Source: Actinomycetota bacterium (GTDB lineage: Bacteria; Actinomycetota; Actinomycetes; Nanopelagicales; Nanopelagicaceae). Taken from it: 6,497 nt of DNA. The notes under the pieces were generated by a model. It saw only the letters and a list, made by a program, of their open reading frames with translations, had not been told where the DNA came from and searched no databases. The position numbers and the translations under genes were made by a program. The DNA is taken from positions 1 to 6,497 of the forward strand of contig CANGCW010000054.1 of assembly GCA_947452525.1 (NCBI GenBank), read 5' to 3'. This document shows positions 1 to 6,497 of the stretch, piece by piece (position 1 is the stretch's first letter; each line of letters starts with the position of its first letter).

Positions 1-839
1 TACATCGCCAGACGTTGAGTGGTGAATCCTTTCTCCCACGCATGCATGGAACGTGGAGCGCAGGTGCGCTACTAACTGCAATCCTTGGCGCATTTCTTGC
101 TGGTCGAGTATCACTTGCTTGGCACATAGATGTCTTGATGCCCATCATCTGGGTGCTCACTCAGATTTCGATTCATAAATTAACCGATGTCTTTGTCGAC
201 GGAAGCGAGAGCTCTCCGGAGGAGACGCCATCGGTGGGTGTTGCAACTCTTAAAATTTTCATCAAAGAGGGATACCTCTTCATCATTGCTTCAACTCTCG
301 CTATCTTCCTCGAAGCCTGCTCGAACGATTGGTCATCGCTGATGACAAAAGAGGATATGGGCGCAAGTGATTCAATAGCGACGCTAAGTTATATCGCCTT
401 CATGTTTGCAATGATTCTAGGTCGTCTCAACGCGCACCGCCTCACCAAGATTCGTCCAGAGCGCTTCTGGTTCACATTAGGTTGCTTCCTCAGTGGAGTT
501 GGTTTCCTCTCGCTCTCGCAAATCGCAAAGGCGATTGTTGGCCAGCACAGAGCTCTAGCAATTGCTCTAACCGTGCTTGCCTTCTTCGTCGGTGGACTCG
601 GCTCTTCCATCCTCGCCCCGATTCTTACGACTATTCTCAACGCGAAGTCTTCGCTCTCTGGCGGAGTAATCGTTGCTCAACTGGCAATGCTCAATACCAT
701 TGCCTTCTTTATCTTGAAGGTAGCGATGGCATGGATTGCACAGGCAACGTCCATCACCTTGGCGATGGCCATTCCAGCGATATTCCTCATTCTCTTAGCG
801 AGAATGTCAGGATTAGTAAGCAGCACTCGTACTCGTTAA
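1..839 (+). CDS. MFS transporter, YbjJ-like (5' end cut by window edge)
   Basis: This is the C-terminal part of a major facilitator superfamily permease in the inner membrane; its substrate cannot be told from the sequence. The reading frame stays open to the left edge (codons run from position 3 with no stop), so the TTG at 15 is not the true start and the N-terminal third lies outside. Numbering from that TTG, hydrophobic stretches at about 13-31, 37-53, 85-102, 121-137, 150-170, 177-200, 212-236 and 242-263 give eight helices, read as TM5-TM12 of twelve. The long polar loop at about 54-84 fits the central cytoplasmic loop between the two halves. Family-like signatures are LPRMHGTWSAG before the first visible helix, and the LEACSNDWSS stretch after TM7, resembling the E-x-x-x-x-DWS segment of YbjJ-type MFS proteins. 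A basic loop GRLNAHRLTKIRPER lies between TM8 and TM9, as expected for the second-half MFS motif. It converges on glgB and overlaps its end by 4 nt. MFS assignment is firm; the subfamily is tentative. Confidence 0.82.
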   Translation, partial: HRQTLSGESFLPRMHGTWSAGALLTAILGAFLAGRVSLAWHIDVLMPIIWVLTQISIHKLTDVFVDGSESSPEETPSVGVATLKIFIKEGYLFIIASTLAIFLEACSNDWSSLMTKEDMGASDSIATLSYIAFMFAMILGRLNAHRLTKIRPERFWFTLGCFLSGVGFLSLSQIAKAIVGQHRALAIALTVLAFFVGGLGSSILAPILTTILNAKSSLSGGVIVAQLAMLNTIAFFILKVAMAWIAQATSITLAMAIPAIFLILLARMSGLVSSTRTR

Positions 840-844
840 ACGAG
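832..844. repeat. Inverted repeat over the shared convergent stop codons
   Basis: CTCGTT (832-837) and AACGAG (839-844) form a perfect 6-bp inverted repeat around a single A, or a 4-bp stem with a 5-nt loop in RNA. The TTAA at 836-839 supplies TAA to the MFS gene on the plus strand (837-839) and TAA to glgB on the minus strand (838-836). It is the only hairpin I see at this junction. It might act as a weak bidirectional transcript end, but neither strand has a T-tract after it, so a classical intrinsic terminator is not supported. Confidence 0.4.
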
Positions 845-2767
845 CTTGAGCCAGACCGTTGCCAGCGGTGGAACGCGAAGATGAACCTCTTCGCCTTGCA
901 GGACTTTGATCTCCCCATTTGTTACGCCACTTCCACCAAACTCTATGGAGTCAGTGTTGAGGAGTTCACACCATATGCCGGCCTTAGGGAGAGTTAATCC
1001 GTAACGCTCGTGCACTGTAGGGGAGAAGTTGGTGATGGAGACGAGGCAATCGCCGTTCTCAGACCAGCGAGAGAAAGCGAGAGTATTTCCGGCACCATCG
1101 TTATTGACGATCCAGGTAAATCCTGCAGGTGAGCAATCCTGCTCCCAGAGCGCAGCCTCGTTCTTGTAGGTCATATTCATCGTTGCGACGGCGCGCTGAA
1201 CTCCACGGTGGTCGTCATGATCTGTGAGATGCCAATCGAGTGACTTTGATTCACTCCACTCATCATTCTGGCCGAACTCGCAACCCATAAAGAGCAGCTT
1301 CTTGCCAGGGTGCGCCCACATAAATCCATAGAGAGCACGGAGCGTTGCAAATTGCTGCCAGCGATCGCCGGGGATCTTGGAGAGGAGTGAACCCTTGCCA
1401 TGAACAACTTCATCGTGGCTAAGCGGAAGCATGAAGTTCTCACTCCATGCATAGAGAATTGAGAAGGTAATTTCGTTGTGGTGATACATGCGGTGGATTG
1501 GCTCGTGCTTGATGTACTCAAGGGTGTCGTGCATCCAGCCCATATTCCACTTAAAGCCGAAGCCGAGGCCATTCTCTGAGGTTGGCTTAGTGACGCCGCC
1601 CCATGCTGTTGACTCCTCAGCGAGCATCATGATGCCAGGAGCTTCGCGATAAGCAGTAGCTGTTACCTCTTGAAGAAGCGTGACCGCCTCTAGGTTCTCA
1701 CGACCACCGAACTTATTCGGCAACCATTCGCCCTCTTTACGTGAGTAGTCGAGGTAGAGCATCGATGCGACGGCATCAACGCGGATTCCATCGATATGAA
1801 ATTCAACGAGCCAGTAGAGGGCGCTTGCAACAACGAAGTTACGGACCTCATTGCGGCCATAGTTGAAGATGAGTGTGCCCCAGTCCGGGTGCTCACCTAG
1901 GCGTGGATCCTCATGCTCGTAAAGAGCTGTGCCATCGAAGCGTGCGAGCGCCCATTCGTCCTTGGGGAAGTGGGCCGGGACCCAATCGAGGATGACGCCA
2001 ATACCCGCGGCATGCAGTGCATCGACGAGGAATTTAAATTCATCAGGTGAACCAAAGCGAGATGTAGGTGCGAAGAATGAAGTGACTTGGTAACCCCATG
2101 AGCCACCGAATGGATGCTCCATCACGGGCAAGAACTCAACATGGGTGAAGCCCTCAACCTTGAGGTATTCAACGAGTTGATCAGCGAGCTCTTTGTATGA
2201 AAGACCTGGACGCCATGAACCGAGATGCACTTCGTAGACGGTTACTGCAGATTTCCATGGCTGGAAGTTCTTACGCGCCTCCATCCACTTTGCATCATCC
2301 CAGGTGTAGCCGGATTCATAGACGATAGAAGCGGTATGAGGTGGAACTTCTGTCGCTTGTGCGATTGGATCTGCGTGATCAATCCAACGCCCATCGCCAA
2401 TCTGAATTGCAAACTTATATTTTGAGCCAGGGCCAACATCAGGGATGAAGATCTCCCAGATGCCGTTGCCGCCCAGCGGAATCATGGGATGAGTTCCCTT
2501 ATCCCAAAAGTTGTGATCGCCGATGAGGCTGACGTTCCGTGCATTTGGTGCCCAGACAGAGAATGCTGTTCCGAGAAGATCACCTGAGGGGGTGCGCTTC
2601 ACATGTGCACCAAGAACCTGCCACAACTTCTCGTGGCGACCTTCACCTATGAGATAAAGGTCGACTTCACCGAGAGTGGAGTGCGGATTTAAATATCCTG
2701 CCGGTGGAAATTGAGCCTCGACCTTGTGGTTCGTCCCGCTTTGAAAGAGTTTCTTGAAGATGCTCAT
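836..2767 (-). CDS. glgB: 1,4-alpha-glucan branching enzyme GlgB, short form
   Basis: A cytoplasmic GH13 enzyme that cuts alpha-1,4 chains and re-attaches the piece through an alpha-1,6 bond, here presumably acting on chains made by GlgE. The 643 residues contain a CBM48-like N2 domain (about 50-155; FSVWAPNA at 69-76), a TIM-barrel catalytic domain (about 175-530) and a C-terminal beta domain (about 545-643). GH13 region I is DWVPAH (261-266). The nucleophile is D331 in GIRVDAV, the acid/base E384 in AEES, and the third carboxylate D452 in LSHDE. From memory, these match E. coli D405, E458 and D526 with a constant offset of 74. Segments such as YEVHLGSWRPGLSY, GGRENLEAV and KWNMGWMHDTL are typical of the actinobacterial enzyme. 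Family members are usually about 730 residues; this one lacks the N1 module and begins with a short unrelated leader, MSIFKKLFQS. The start is set by the TGATG junction with glgE, and no later Met occurs before residue 95. Assignment is near certain. Confidence 0.97.
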   Translation of the reverse strand: MSIFKKLFQSGTNHKVEAQFPPAGYLNPHSTLGEVDLYLIGEGRHEKLWQVLGAHVKRTPSGDLLGTAFSVWAPNARNVSLIGDHNFWDKGTHPMIPLGGNGIWEIFIPDVGPGSKYKFAIQIGDGRWIDHADPIAQATEVPPHTASIVYESGYTWDDAKWMEARKNFQPWKSAVTVYEVHLGSWRPGLSYKELADQLVEYLKVEGFTHVEFLPVMEHPFGGSWGYQVTSFFAPTSRFGSPDEFKFLVDALHAAGIGVILDWVPAHFPKDEWALARFDGTALYEHEDPRLGEHPDWGTLIFNYGRNEVRNFVVASALYWLVEFHIDGIRVDAVASMLYLDYSRKEGEWLPNKFGGRENLEAVTLLQEVTATAYREAPGIMMLAEESTAWGGVTKPTSENGLGFGFKWNMGWMHDTLEYIKHEPIHRMYHHNEITFSILYAWSENFMLPLSHDEVVHGKGSLLSKIPGDRWQQFATLRALYGFMWAHPGKKLLFMGCEFGQNDEWSESKSLDWHLTDHDDHRGVQRAVATMNMTYKNEAALWEQDCSPAGFTWIVNNDGAGNTLAFSRWSENGDCLVSITNFSPTVHERYGLTLPKAGIWCELLNTDSIEFGGSGVTNGEIKVLQGEEVHLRVPPLATVWLKLV

Positions 2768-2778
2768 CAGATCTTCAC
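2765..2778 (-). promoter_or_regulatory. glgE/glgB stop-start junction (TGATG) with weak SD
   Basis: On the minus strand the glgE stop TGA (2769-2767) shares its last A with the glgB start ATG (2767-2765). Only a weak Shine-Dalgarno-like GAAG (2776-2773) lies about 5 nt upstream. The arrangement implies that glgB is mostly translated by ribosomes terminating on glgE, and it fixes the glgB start. Confidence 0.65.
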
Positions 2779-4494
2779 TTTACAGATATGCGCAACGCGA
2801 CCGACGGGGCGAGTTGGATCGAGACGGACAAATGTATGAGTAGACCAGCTGTACTTCTCACCTAAGAGTAGGTCTTCCACATCAAAGACCTCGTTCGTGA
2901 TACCAAGTGAGTGGAGATTCCAATGCACTGTGGACTCTTGAGCACGCGTTGGATCCAGGTTCACCACAACGAGTAGGAGGTTATCTCCCTCGCGCTTGCT
3001 ATACGCAATCAGTTGATCGGAATCTGTTGGATGGAACTCAAGGTTACGGAGGCGTTGGAGCGCCACATTCTCATTACGAATCTTATTGAGGGTCGCGATG
3101 AATGGAGCGAGAGTTAGCCCGTTCTTCTTCGCCTTCTCCCAATCGCGTACGCGGATCTCATACTTCTCAGAATCGCGATACTCCTCAGCGCCTTCCCGCA
3201 CTGGGATATGTTCATAGAGTTCATATCCTGCATACATTCCCCAAGAAGGAGTCATCGTGGATGCGAGCACTGCGCGGAGTGCGAAGATCGCAGGATTACC
3301 GCTCTGCAAGTGGTGAGGCAAGATATCTGGAGTGTTAACCCAGAAGTTCGGGCGGAAGAAGGCTGCTGTCTCCTTAGTTACCTCTGTTCCGTAAGCAGTT
3401 AATTCATCCTTTGTCGTGCGCCATGTGAAATATGTATATGACTGTTGGAAGCCAGCCTTCCCGAGTGAGTGCATCATCGCTGGGCGGGTAAATGCCTCAG
3501 CAAGAAAGACAATGTCAGGGCGCTCTTTATTGATGACGCCAATGAGCTCCTGCCAGAAATGCACTGGCTTGGTATGCGGGTTATCAACGCGGAAGATGGT
3601 GACACCGGTTGCAATCCAGTGGCGAACGATGCGTAGGACTTCAGCAAGGAGGCCCTGGTAATCATTATCGAAGTTAATCGGATAGATATCCTGATACTTC
3701 TTCGGTGGATTCTCCGCGTAAGCGATAGTTCCATCGGCACGCTTGGTAAACCACTCTTCGTGATCCGTCACCCATGGATGGTTAGGGGAGCACTGCAACG
3801 CTAAGTCGAGTGCGACATCAATCTTTAACTTGGCCGCTGCTGCGACGAAAGCCTTGAAATCCTCAAGCGTGCCAAGTTCTGGGTTAACTGCATCATGGCC
3901 ACCTGCTGCGCCACCAATACCCCACGGCACTCCAGGATCGCCTGGTTCGCATGTCGTTGAGTTGTTCTTGCCCTTACGGAAATCAACACCGATCGGGTGG
4001 ATAGGTGGAATATAGAGAACGTCGAAGCCCATCTCCGCTACCCGAGCGAGAGAGGCGGTTGCGGTCTTAAATGTTCCGCTCTGAATTGAGCCATCCGCCT
4101 TTTTGATCGCGCCTTCGCTTCGCGGAAAGAATTCGTACCAAGAGCCGACGAGTGCGCGATCGCATTCAACTTTAATTGCAAACTTCTCAGATGTTGAGGT
4201 GATGCCCTTTGCATCCTTCACCTCAATGGCGAAGTGCCAGAGCCCGAGGGAAGTTGGTCGTACAGATCCTTCATAACGATCTGTACCAGGCCAGATCTCT
4301 CGCATCGCTGAGCGTGCACTTTCTTTCCCGGCAGCGTTGAAGAGAACTACCTCAGCGGTGAAGGAGTCATGTCCTTCACGAAAGATTGTGGCAGAGACCG
4401 GAACTACTTCATTCACAATCGCTTTCGCAGGTAGAAATTCACCCCCGAAGTAAATCGTCGGGGCGATATCTACTACTGGAAAGCGAGTAATCAT
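2767..4494 (-). CDS. glgE: Alpha-1,4-glucan:maltose-1-phosphate maltosyltransferase GlgE, short form
   Basis: A cytoplasmic GH13_3 enzyme that transfers maltosyl units from alpha-maltose-1-phosphate to the non-reducing end of an alpha-1,4-glucan, releasing phosphate. The 575 residues comprise an N-terminal beta-sandwich (about 1-110, with VPVSATIFREGHD), a catalytic barrel from about 115 (GSWYEFFPRSEG) with a B insertion, and a C-terminal beta domain (about 480-575). The nucleophile is D304 in FRVDNPHTKP, the acid/base E333 in FLAEAFTRPAMM, and the third carboxylate D390 in VNTPDIL. N262, K265 and Y267 in ENPPKKYQDIYP match the phosphate-binding residues. From memory, all correspond to S. coelicolor GlgE1 (D394, E423, D480, N352, K355, Y357) with the same offset of 90. 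Usual length is 650-700; the missing part is the helical insertion between the N domain and the barrel (see findings). The ATG overlaps the aceE stop and has a good SD. The neighbouring glgB supplies branching; the maltose-1-phosphate source is not in the window. Confidence 0.96.
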   Translation of the reverse strand: MITRFPVVDIAPTIYFGGEFLPAKAIVNEVVPVSATIFREGHDSFTAEVVLFNAAGKESARSAMREIWPGTDRYEGSVRPTSLGLWHFAIEVKDAKGITSTSEKFAIKVECDRALVGSWYEFFPRSEGAIKKADGSIQSGTFKTATASLARVAEMGFDVLYIPPIHPIGVDFRKGKNNSTTCEPGDPGVPWGIGGAAGGHDAVNPELGTLEDFKAFVAAAAKLKIDVALDLALQCSPNHPWVTDHEEWFTKRADGTIAYAENPPKKYQDIYPINFDNDYQGLLAEVLRIVRHWIATGVTIFRVDNPHTKPVHFWQELIGVINKERPDIVFLAEAFTRPAMMHSLGKAGFQQSYTYFTWRTTKDELTAYGTEVTKETAAFFRPNFWVNTPDILPHHLQSGNPAIFALRAVLASTMTPSWGMYAGYELYEHIPVREGAEEYRDSEKYEIRVRDWEKAKKNGLTLAPFIATLNKIRNENVALQRLRNLEFHPTDSDQLIAYSKREGDNLLLVVVNLDPTRAQESTVHWNLHSLGITNEVFDVEDLLLGEKYSWSTHTFVRLDPTRPVGRVAHICKVKI

Positions 4495-4506
4495 CCGGAT
4501 CCTTCT
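4491..4506 (-). promoter_or_regulatory. aceE/glgE ATGA overlap with glgE ribosome binding site
   Basis: The glgE ATG (4494-4492) and the aceE TGA (4493-4491) overlap as ATGA. A good Shine-Dalgarno, AGAAGGA (4506-4500 on the minus strand), lies 5 nt before the ATG and is embedded in the last codons of aceE. The site decides the glgE start and indicates that glgE can load its own ribosomes as well as re-use those ending on aceE. Confidence 0.8.
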
Positions 4507-6497
4507 GTATTTCCTGGGTCTGCAGCCTTTACATCATGGATGCGGTACTTCTGGAGCGCTTCCTTCAGTACCTTGCCCTTAATCTCTCCTGTTTCCACGA
4601 GTTTGGCAAGGGTTGCGACCACAATGGATTCCGCATCGACCATGAAGTGGCGACGAAGTGCGCCGCGAGTATCTGACATTCCGAAGCCATCTGTACCGAG
4701 TGAGACGAATGGTTGCTCAACCCAAGGTGAAATCTGGTCTTGAACGGCGCGCATGAAGTCGCTGACTGCGATGACTGGGCCACCACGTCCCTCAAGCTTC
4801 TTCGAGACAAAAGCGCGCTTCTTCTCATCTGGATTGACCAAGTTATGACGGTCAACTGCAAGGCCATCGCGACGAAGTTCATTCCACGATGTAACCGACC
4901 AGACACTTGCGCTAACGCCCCACTCCTTCTCAAGGAGTTCTTGCGCCTTGAGAGCCCATTGCATGGAGATACCAGAGGCGAGAATCTGCGCCTCCTTCTT
5001 TCCCTTGGACGCTGGTGAGTAGAGATAGATACCGCGAAGCAGACCTTCGACATCCAAGGTTGCTGGCTCTGCCGGCTGAAGGATCGGCTCGTTATAGACG
5101 GTGAGGTAGTAATAAACGTTCTCGCTGTTCTCGCCATACATACGACGTAGACCATCGCGCACGATATGACCTAATTCGAAAGCGAATGCTGGATCGTATG
5201 CAACAACAGCTGGGTTGGTTGCAGCAAGAAGATGTGAGTGGCCATCTTCGTGTTGGAGACCTTCACCGTTGAGTGTTGTGCGACCAGCTGTTGCACCGAT
5301 TACGAAGCCGCGAGCCATCTGATCTGATGCTGCCCAGAAGGCATCGCCTGTGCGTTGGAATCCGAACATGGAGTAGAAGATGTAAATAGGAATCATTGGC
5401 TCGTTATGAGTCGAGTATGAGGTTCCTACTGCGGTGAATGAAGCGGTCGAACCTGCCTCATTGATACCTTCATGAAGGATTACACCCGATGTTGACTCCT
5501 TGTAGGAGAGCATCAACTCGCGGTCAACAGATGTATATGTCTGACCGAGAGGGGAGTAGATCTTCATCGATGGGAAGAGGGAATCCATACCGAAGGTACG
5601 CGCCTCATCAGGGATGATCGGCACAAAGCGTGGGCCAATCTCAGGAGCCTTAATGAGATCCTTCAAGAGGCGAACAAATGCCATTGTCGTTGCAACCTGC
5701 TGCGCACCTGATCCGCGAGCTACCGATTCGTATGTCTCAACAGGAGGTTGTGCCAATGGGCGTGAGATTGCATTGCGAGAAGGAATGCTTCCACCCAATG
5801 AATTGCGACGCTCCATTGCATACTTGAACTCTGGTGATTCAACGCCAGGGTGGAAGTATGGAGGCAACTTCGCATCGATGAGTTCATCAGCAATAGGAAG
5901 CTTCAACGTATTCTTAAAGTTGACGAGATCTTCATGCGTCATCTTCTTCATTTGGTGCGTTGAGTTACGCGCCTCGAAGTGTGAACCGAGAGTCCAGCCC
6001 TTCACAGTCTTTGCAAGAATGACAGTTGGGCGACCTGATGGCTCCATTGACTTCTTATATGCGGCATACAGCTTCTTGTAATCATGGCCGCCGCGACGTA
6101 GCGCCCAGATCTCATCATCGCTCCAATCAGCAACCATCGCTGCTGTGCGTGGGTCGCGACCGAAGAAGTGTTCGCGGACATATGCGCCACTCTCTGCCTT
6201 AAATGTCTGGAAATCTCCATCAGGAGTGTTGTTCATTAATTGAACGAGTGCACCCTCTGTATCCTTAGCGAGAAGTTCATCCCAACCACGACCCCAGATA
6301 ACCTTGATGACATTCCAACCTGCGCCACGGAAGATTGACTCAAGTTCTTGAATGATCTTTCCATTGCCGCGGACTGGGCCATCGAGGCGTTGCAAGTTAC
6401 AGTTAATAACAAAAGTGAGGTTATCTAGCTTCTCGCGTGCTGCGATGCTGATTGCACCGAGTGACTCTGGCTCATCTGTCTCGCCATCTCCGAGGAA
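4491..6497 (-). CDS. aceE: Pyruvate dehydrogenase E1 component, homodimeric AceE type (5' end cut by window edge)
   Basis: The thiamine-diphosphate-dependent E1 of the pyruvate dehydrogenase complex: it decarboxylates pyruvate and passes the acetyl group to the lipoyl group of E2 on the way to acetyl-CoA. The frame is open to the right edge; 668 residues are visible. Numbering these from the edge, the ThDP/Mg motif begins with GDGETDEPES (3-12) and ends with NCNLQRLDG (32-40). D4, N34 and Q36 have the spacing of E. coli D230, N260 and Q262 (recalled numbers). H181 in THQMKKM matches the mobile-loop H407, again with the same spacing. EGINEAGS (343-350) carries the Glu expected to activate the cofactor aminopyrimidine, and EDGHSH (417-422) holds the active-site His region. 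LGTDGFGMSDTR marks the C-terminal domain. About 226 N-terminal residues are missing from the window, judged against E. coli. The TTG at 6395-6393 lies inside NCNLQR and is not a start. No E2 or E3 gene is nearby. The last codons provide the ribosome binding site for glgE. Confidence 0.97.
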   Translation of the reverse strand, partial: FLGDGETDEPESLGAISIAAREKLDNLTFVINCNLQRLDGPVRGNGKIIQELESIFRGAGWNVIKVIWGRGWDELLAKDTEGALVQLMNNTPDGDFQTFKAESGAYVREHFFGRDPRTAAMVADWSDDEIWALRRGGHDYKKLYAAYKKSMEPSGRPTVILAKTVKGWTLGSHFEARNSTHQMKKMTHEDLVNFKNTLKLPIADELIDAKLPPYFHPGVESPEFKYAMERRNSLGGSIPSRNAISRPLAQPPVETYESVARGSGAQQVATTMAFVRLLKDLIKAPEIGPRFVPIIPDEARTFGMDSLFPSMKIYSPLGQTYTSVDRELMLSYKESTSGVILHEGINEAGSTASFTAVGTSYSTHNEPMIPIYIFYSMFGFQRTGDAFWAASDQMARGFVIGATAGRTTLNGEGLQHEDGHSHLLAATNPAVVAYDPAFAFELGHIVRDGLRRMYGENSENVYYYLTVYNEPILQPAEPATLDVEGLLRGIYLYSPASKGKKEAQILASGISMQWALKAQELLEKEWGVSASVWSVTSWNELRRDGLAVDRHNLVNPDEKKRAFVSKKLEGRGGPVIAVSDFMRAVQDQISPWVEQPFVSLGTDGFGMSDTRGALRRHFMVDAESIVVATLAKLVETGEIKGKVLKEALQKYRIHDVKAADPGNTEGSG

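Noticed and set aside
15..17. TTG as the start of the MFS gene
   Set aside because: The frame is open to the left edge, and an MFS protein starting here would have only about eight helices; no Shine-Dalgarno is visible in the few upstream bases.
482..997. A 171-codon plus-strand open frame crossing the MFS/glgB junction
   Set aside because: It is out of frame with the MFS gene and antisense to glgB. Its translation is low-complexity shadow sequence rich in Arg, Ser and Cys, with no recognisable domain; both overlapped genes are clearly real.
2767..4494. GlgE as a generic alpha-amylase, trehalose synthase or isoamylase
   Set aside because: FRVDNPHTKP, FLAEAFTRPAMM and NPPKKYQDIYP are GlgE-specific signatures, and the phosphate-binding Asn, Lys and Tyr are present.
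4565..5155. A 196-codon minus-strand open frame inside aceE
   Set aside because: It is a shifted-frame shadow of conserved AceE sequence, rich in Ser and Arg, with no motif of its own.
5614..6081. A 155-codon plus-strand open frame opposite aceE
   Set aside because: It lies wholly antisense to conserved AceE residues and shows no domain.
6393..6395. TTG as the start of aceE
   Set aside because: The frame continues upstream to the edge with the conserved ThDP motif GDGETDEPES...NCN; the TTG encodes the Leu of NCNLQR.
4491..6497. AceE as a transketolase or a 2-oxoglutarate/branched-chain E1
   Set aside because: The GDGETDEPES...NCNLQRLDGPV motif, the THQMKKM loop and the fused alpha/beta layout are specific to homodimeric pyruvate dehydrogenase E1.
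1..6497. tRNA, rRNA, CRISPR array, insertion sequence or riboswitch
   Set aside because: No clover-leaf genes, spaced direct repeats, transposase motifs or terminal inverted repeats were seen, and there is no untranslated stretch long enough for a riboswitch.

Overview
This window holds four protein-coding genes and essentially no intergenic DNA. It looks like part of a streamlined actinobacterial (Actinomycetota) chromosome. The evidence is a GlgB branching enzyme that closely resembles the mycobacterial type, a GlgE maltosyltransferase next to it (the hallmark of the actinobacterial maltose-1-phosphate route to alpha-glucan), and a homodimeric AceE-type pyruvate dehydrogenase E1. Base composition looks close to 50% GC by eye, low for the phylum. 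With overlapping genes and trimmed enzymes, this suggests a small-genome aquatic lineage (freshwater acI/Nanopelagicales-like or a similar clade). That placement is inference.

Layout: positions 1-839 (+) carry the 3' two-thirds of an MFS transporter gene cut by the left edge. Positions 836-2767 (-) are glgB, 2767-4494 (-) glgE, and 4491-6497 (-) aceE, which is cut by the right edge and lacks about 226 N-terminal residues. The minus-strand genes are transcribed aceE > glgE > glgB. They are joined by a 4-nt ATGA stop/start overlap (aceE/glgE) and a 1-nt TGATG overlap (glgE/glgB), so they are almost certainly one translationally coupled unit. Its main promoter lies outside the window. The MFS gene converges on glgB, and both stop codons sit in one TTAA tetranucleotide at the centre of a small inverted repeat.

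Biology: GlgE adds maltosyl units from maltose-1-phosphate to a growing alpha-1,4-glucan, and GlgB introduces the alpha-1,6 branches. AceE commits pyruvate to acetyl-CoA as the E1 of the pyruvate dehydrogenase complex. Its tight coupling to the glucan genes is unexpected and may co-regulate central carbon flux with storage or capsular glucan. No treS, pep2/mak, glgA or glgC lies here, so maltose-1-phosphate must be made from genes elsewhere.

The most notable observation is structural. GlgE is 575 residues long, yet its catalytic residues keep the exact spacing of the Streptomyces enzyme with a uniform offset of about 90. The missing piece falls where the four-helix 'domain S' should be. GlgB likewise lacks the N-terminal N1 module of actinobacterial branching enzymes.
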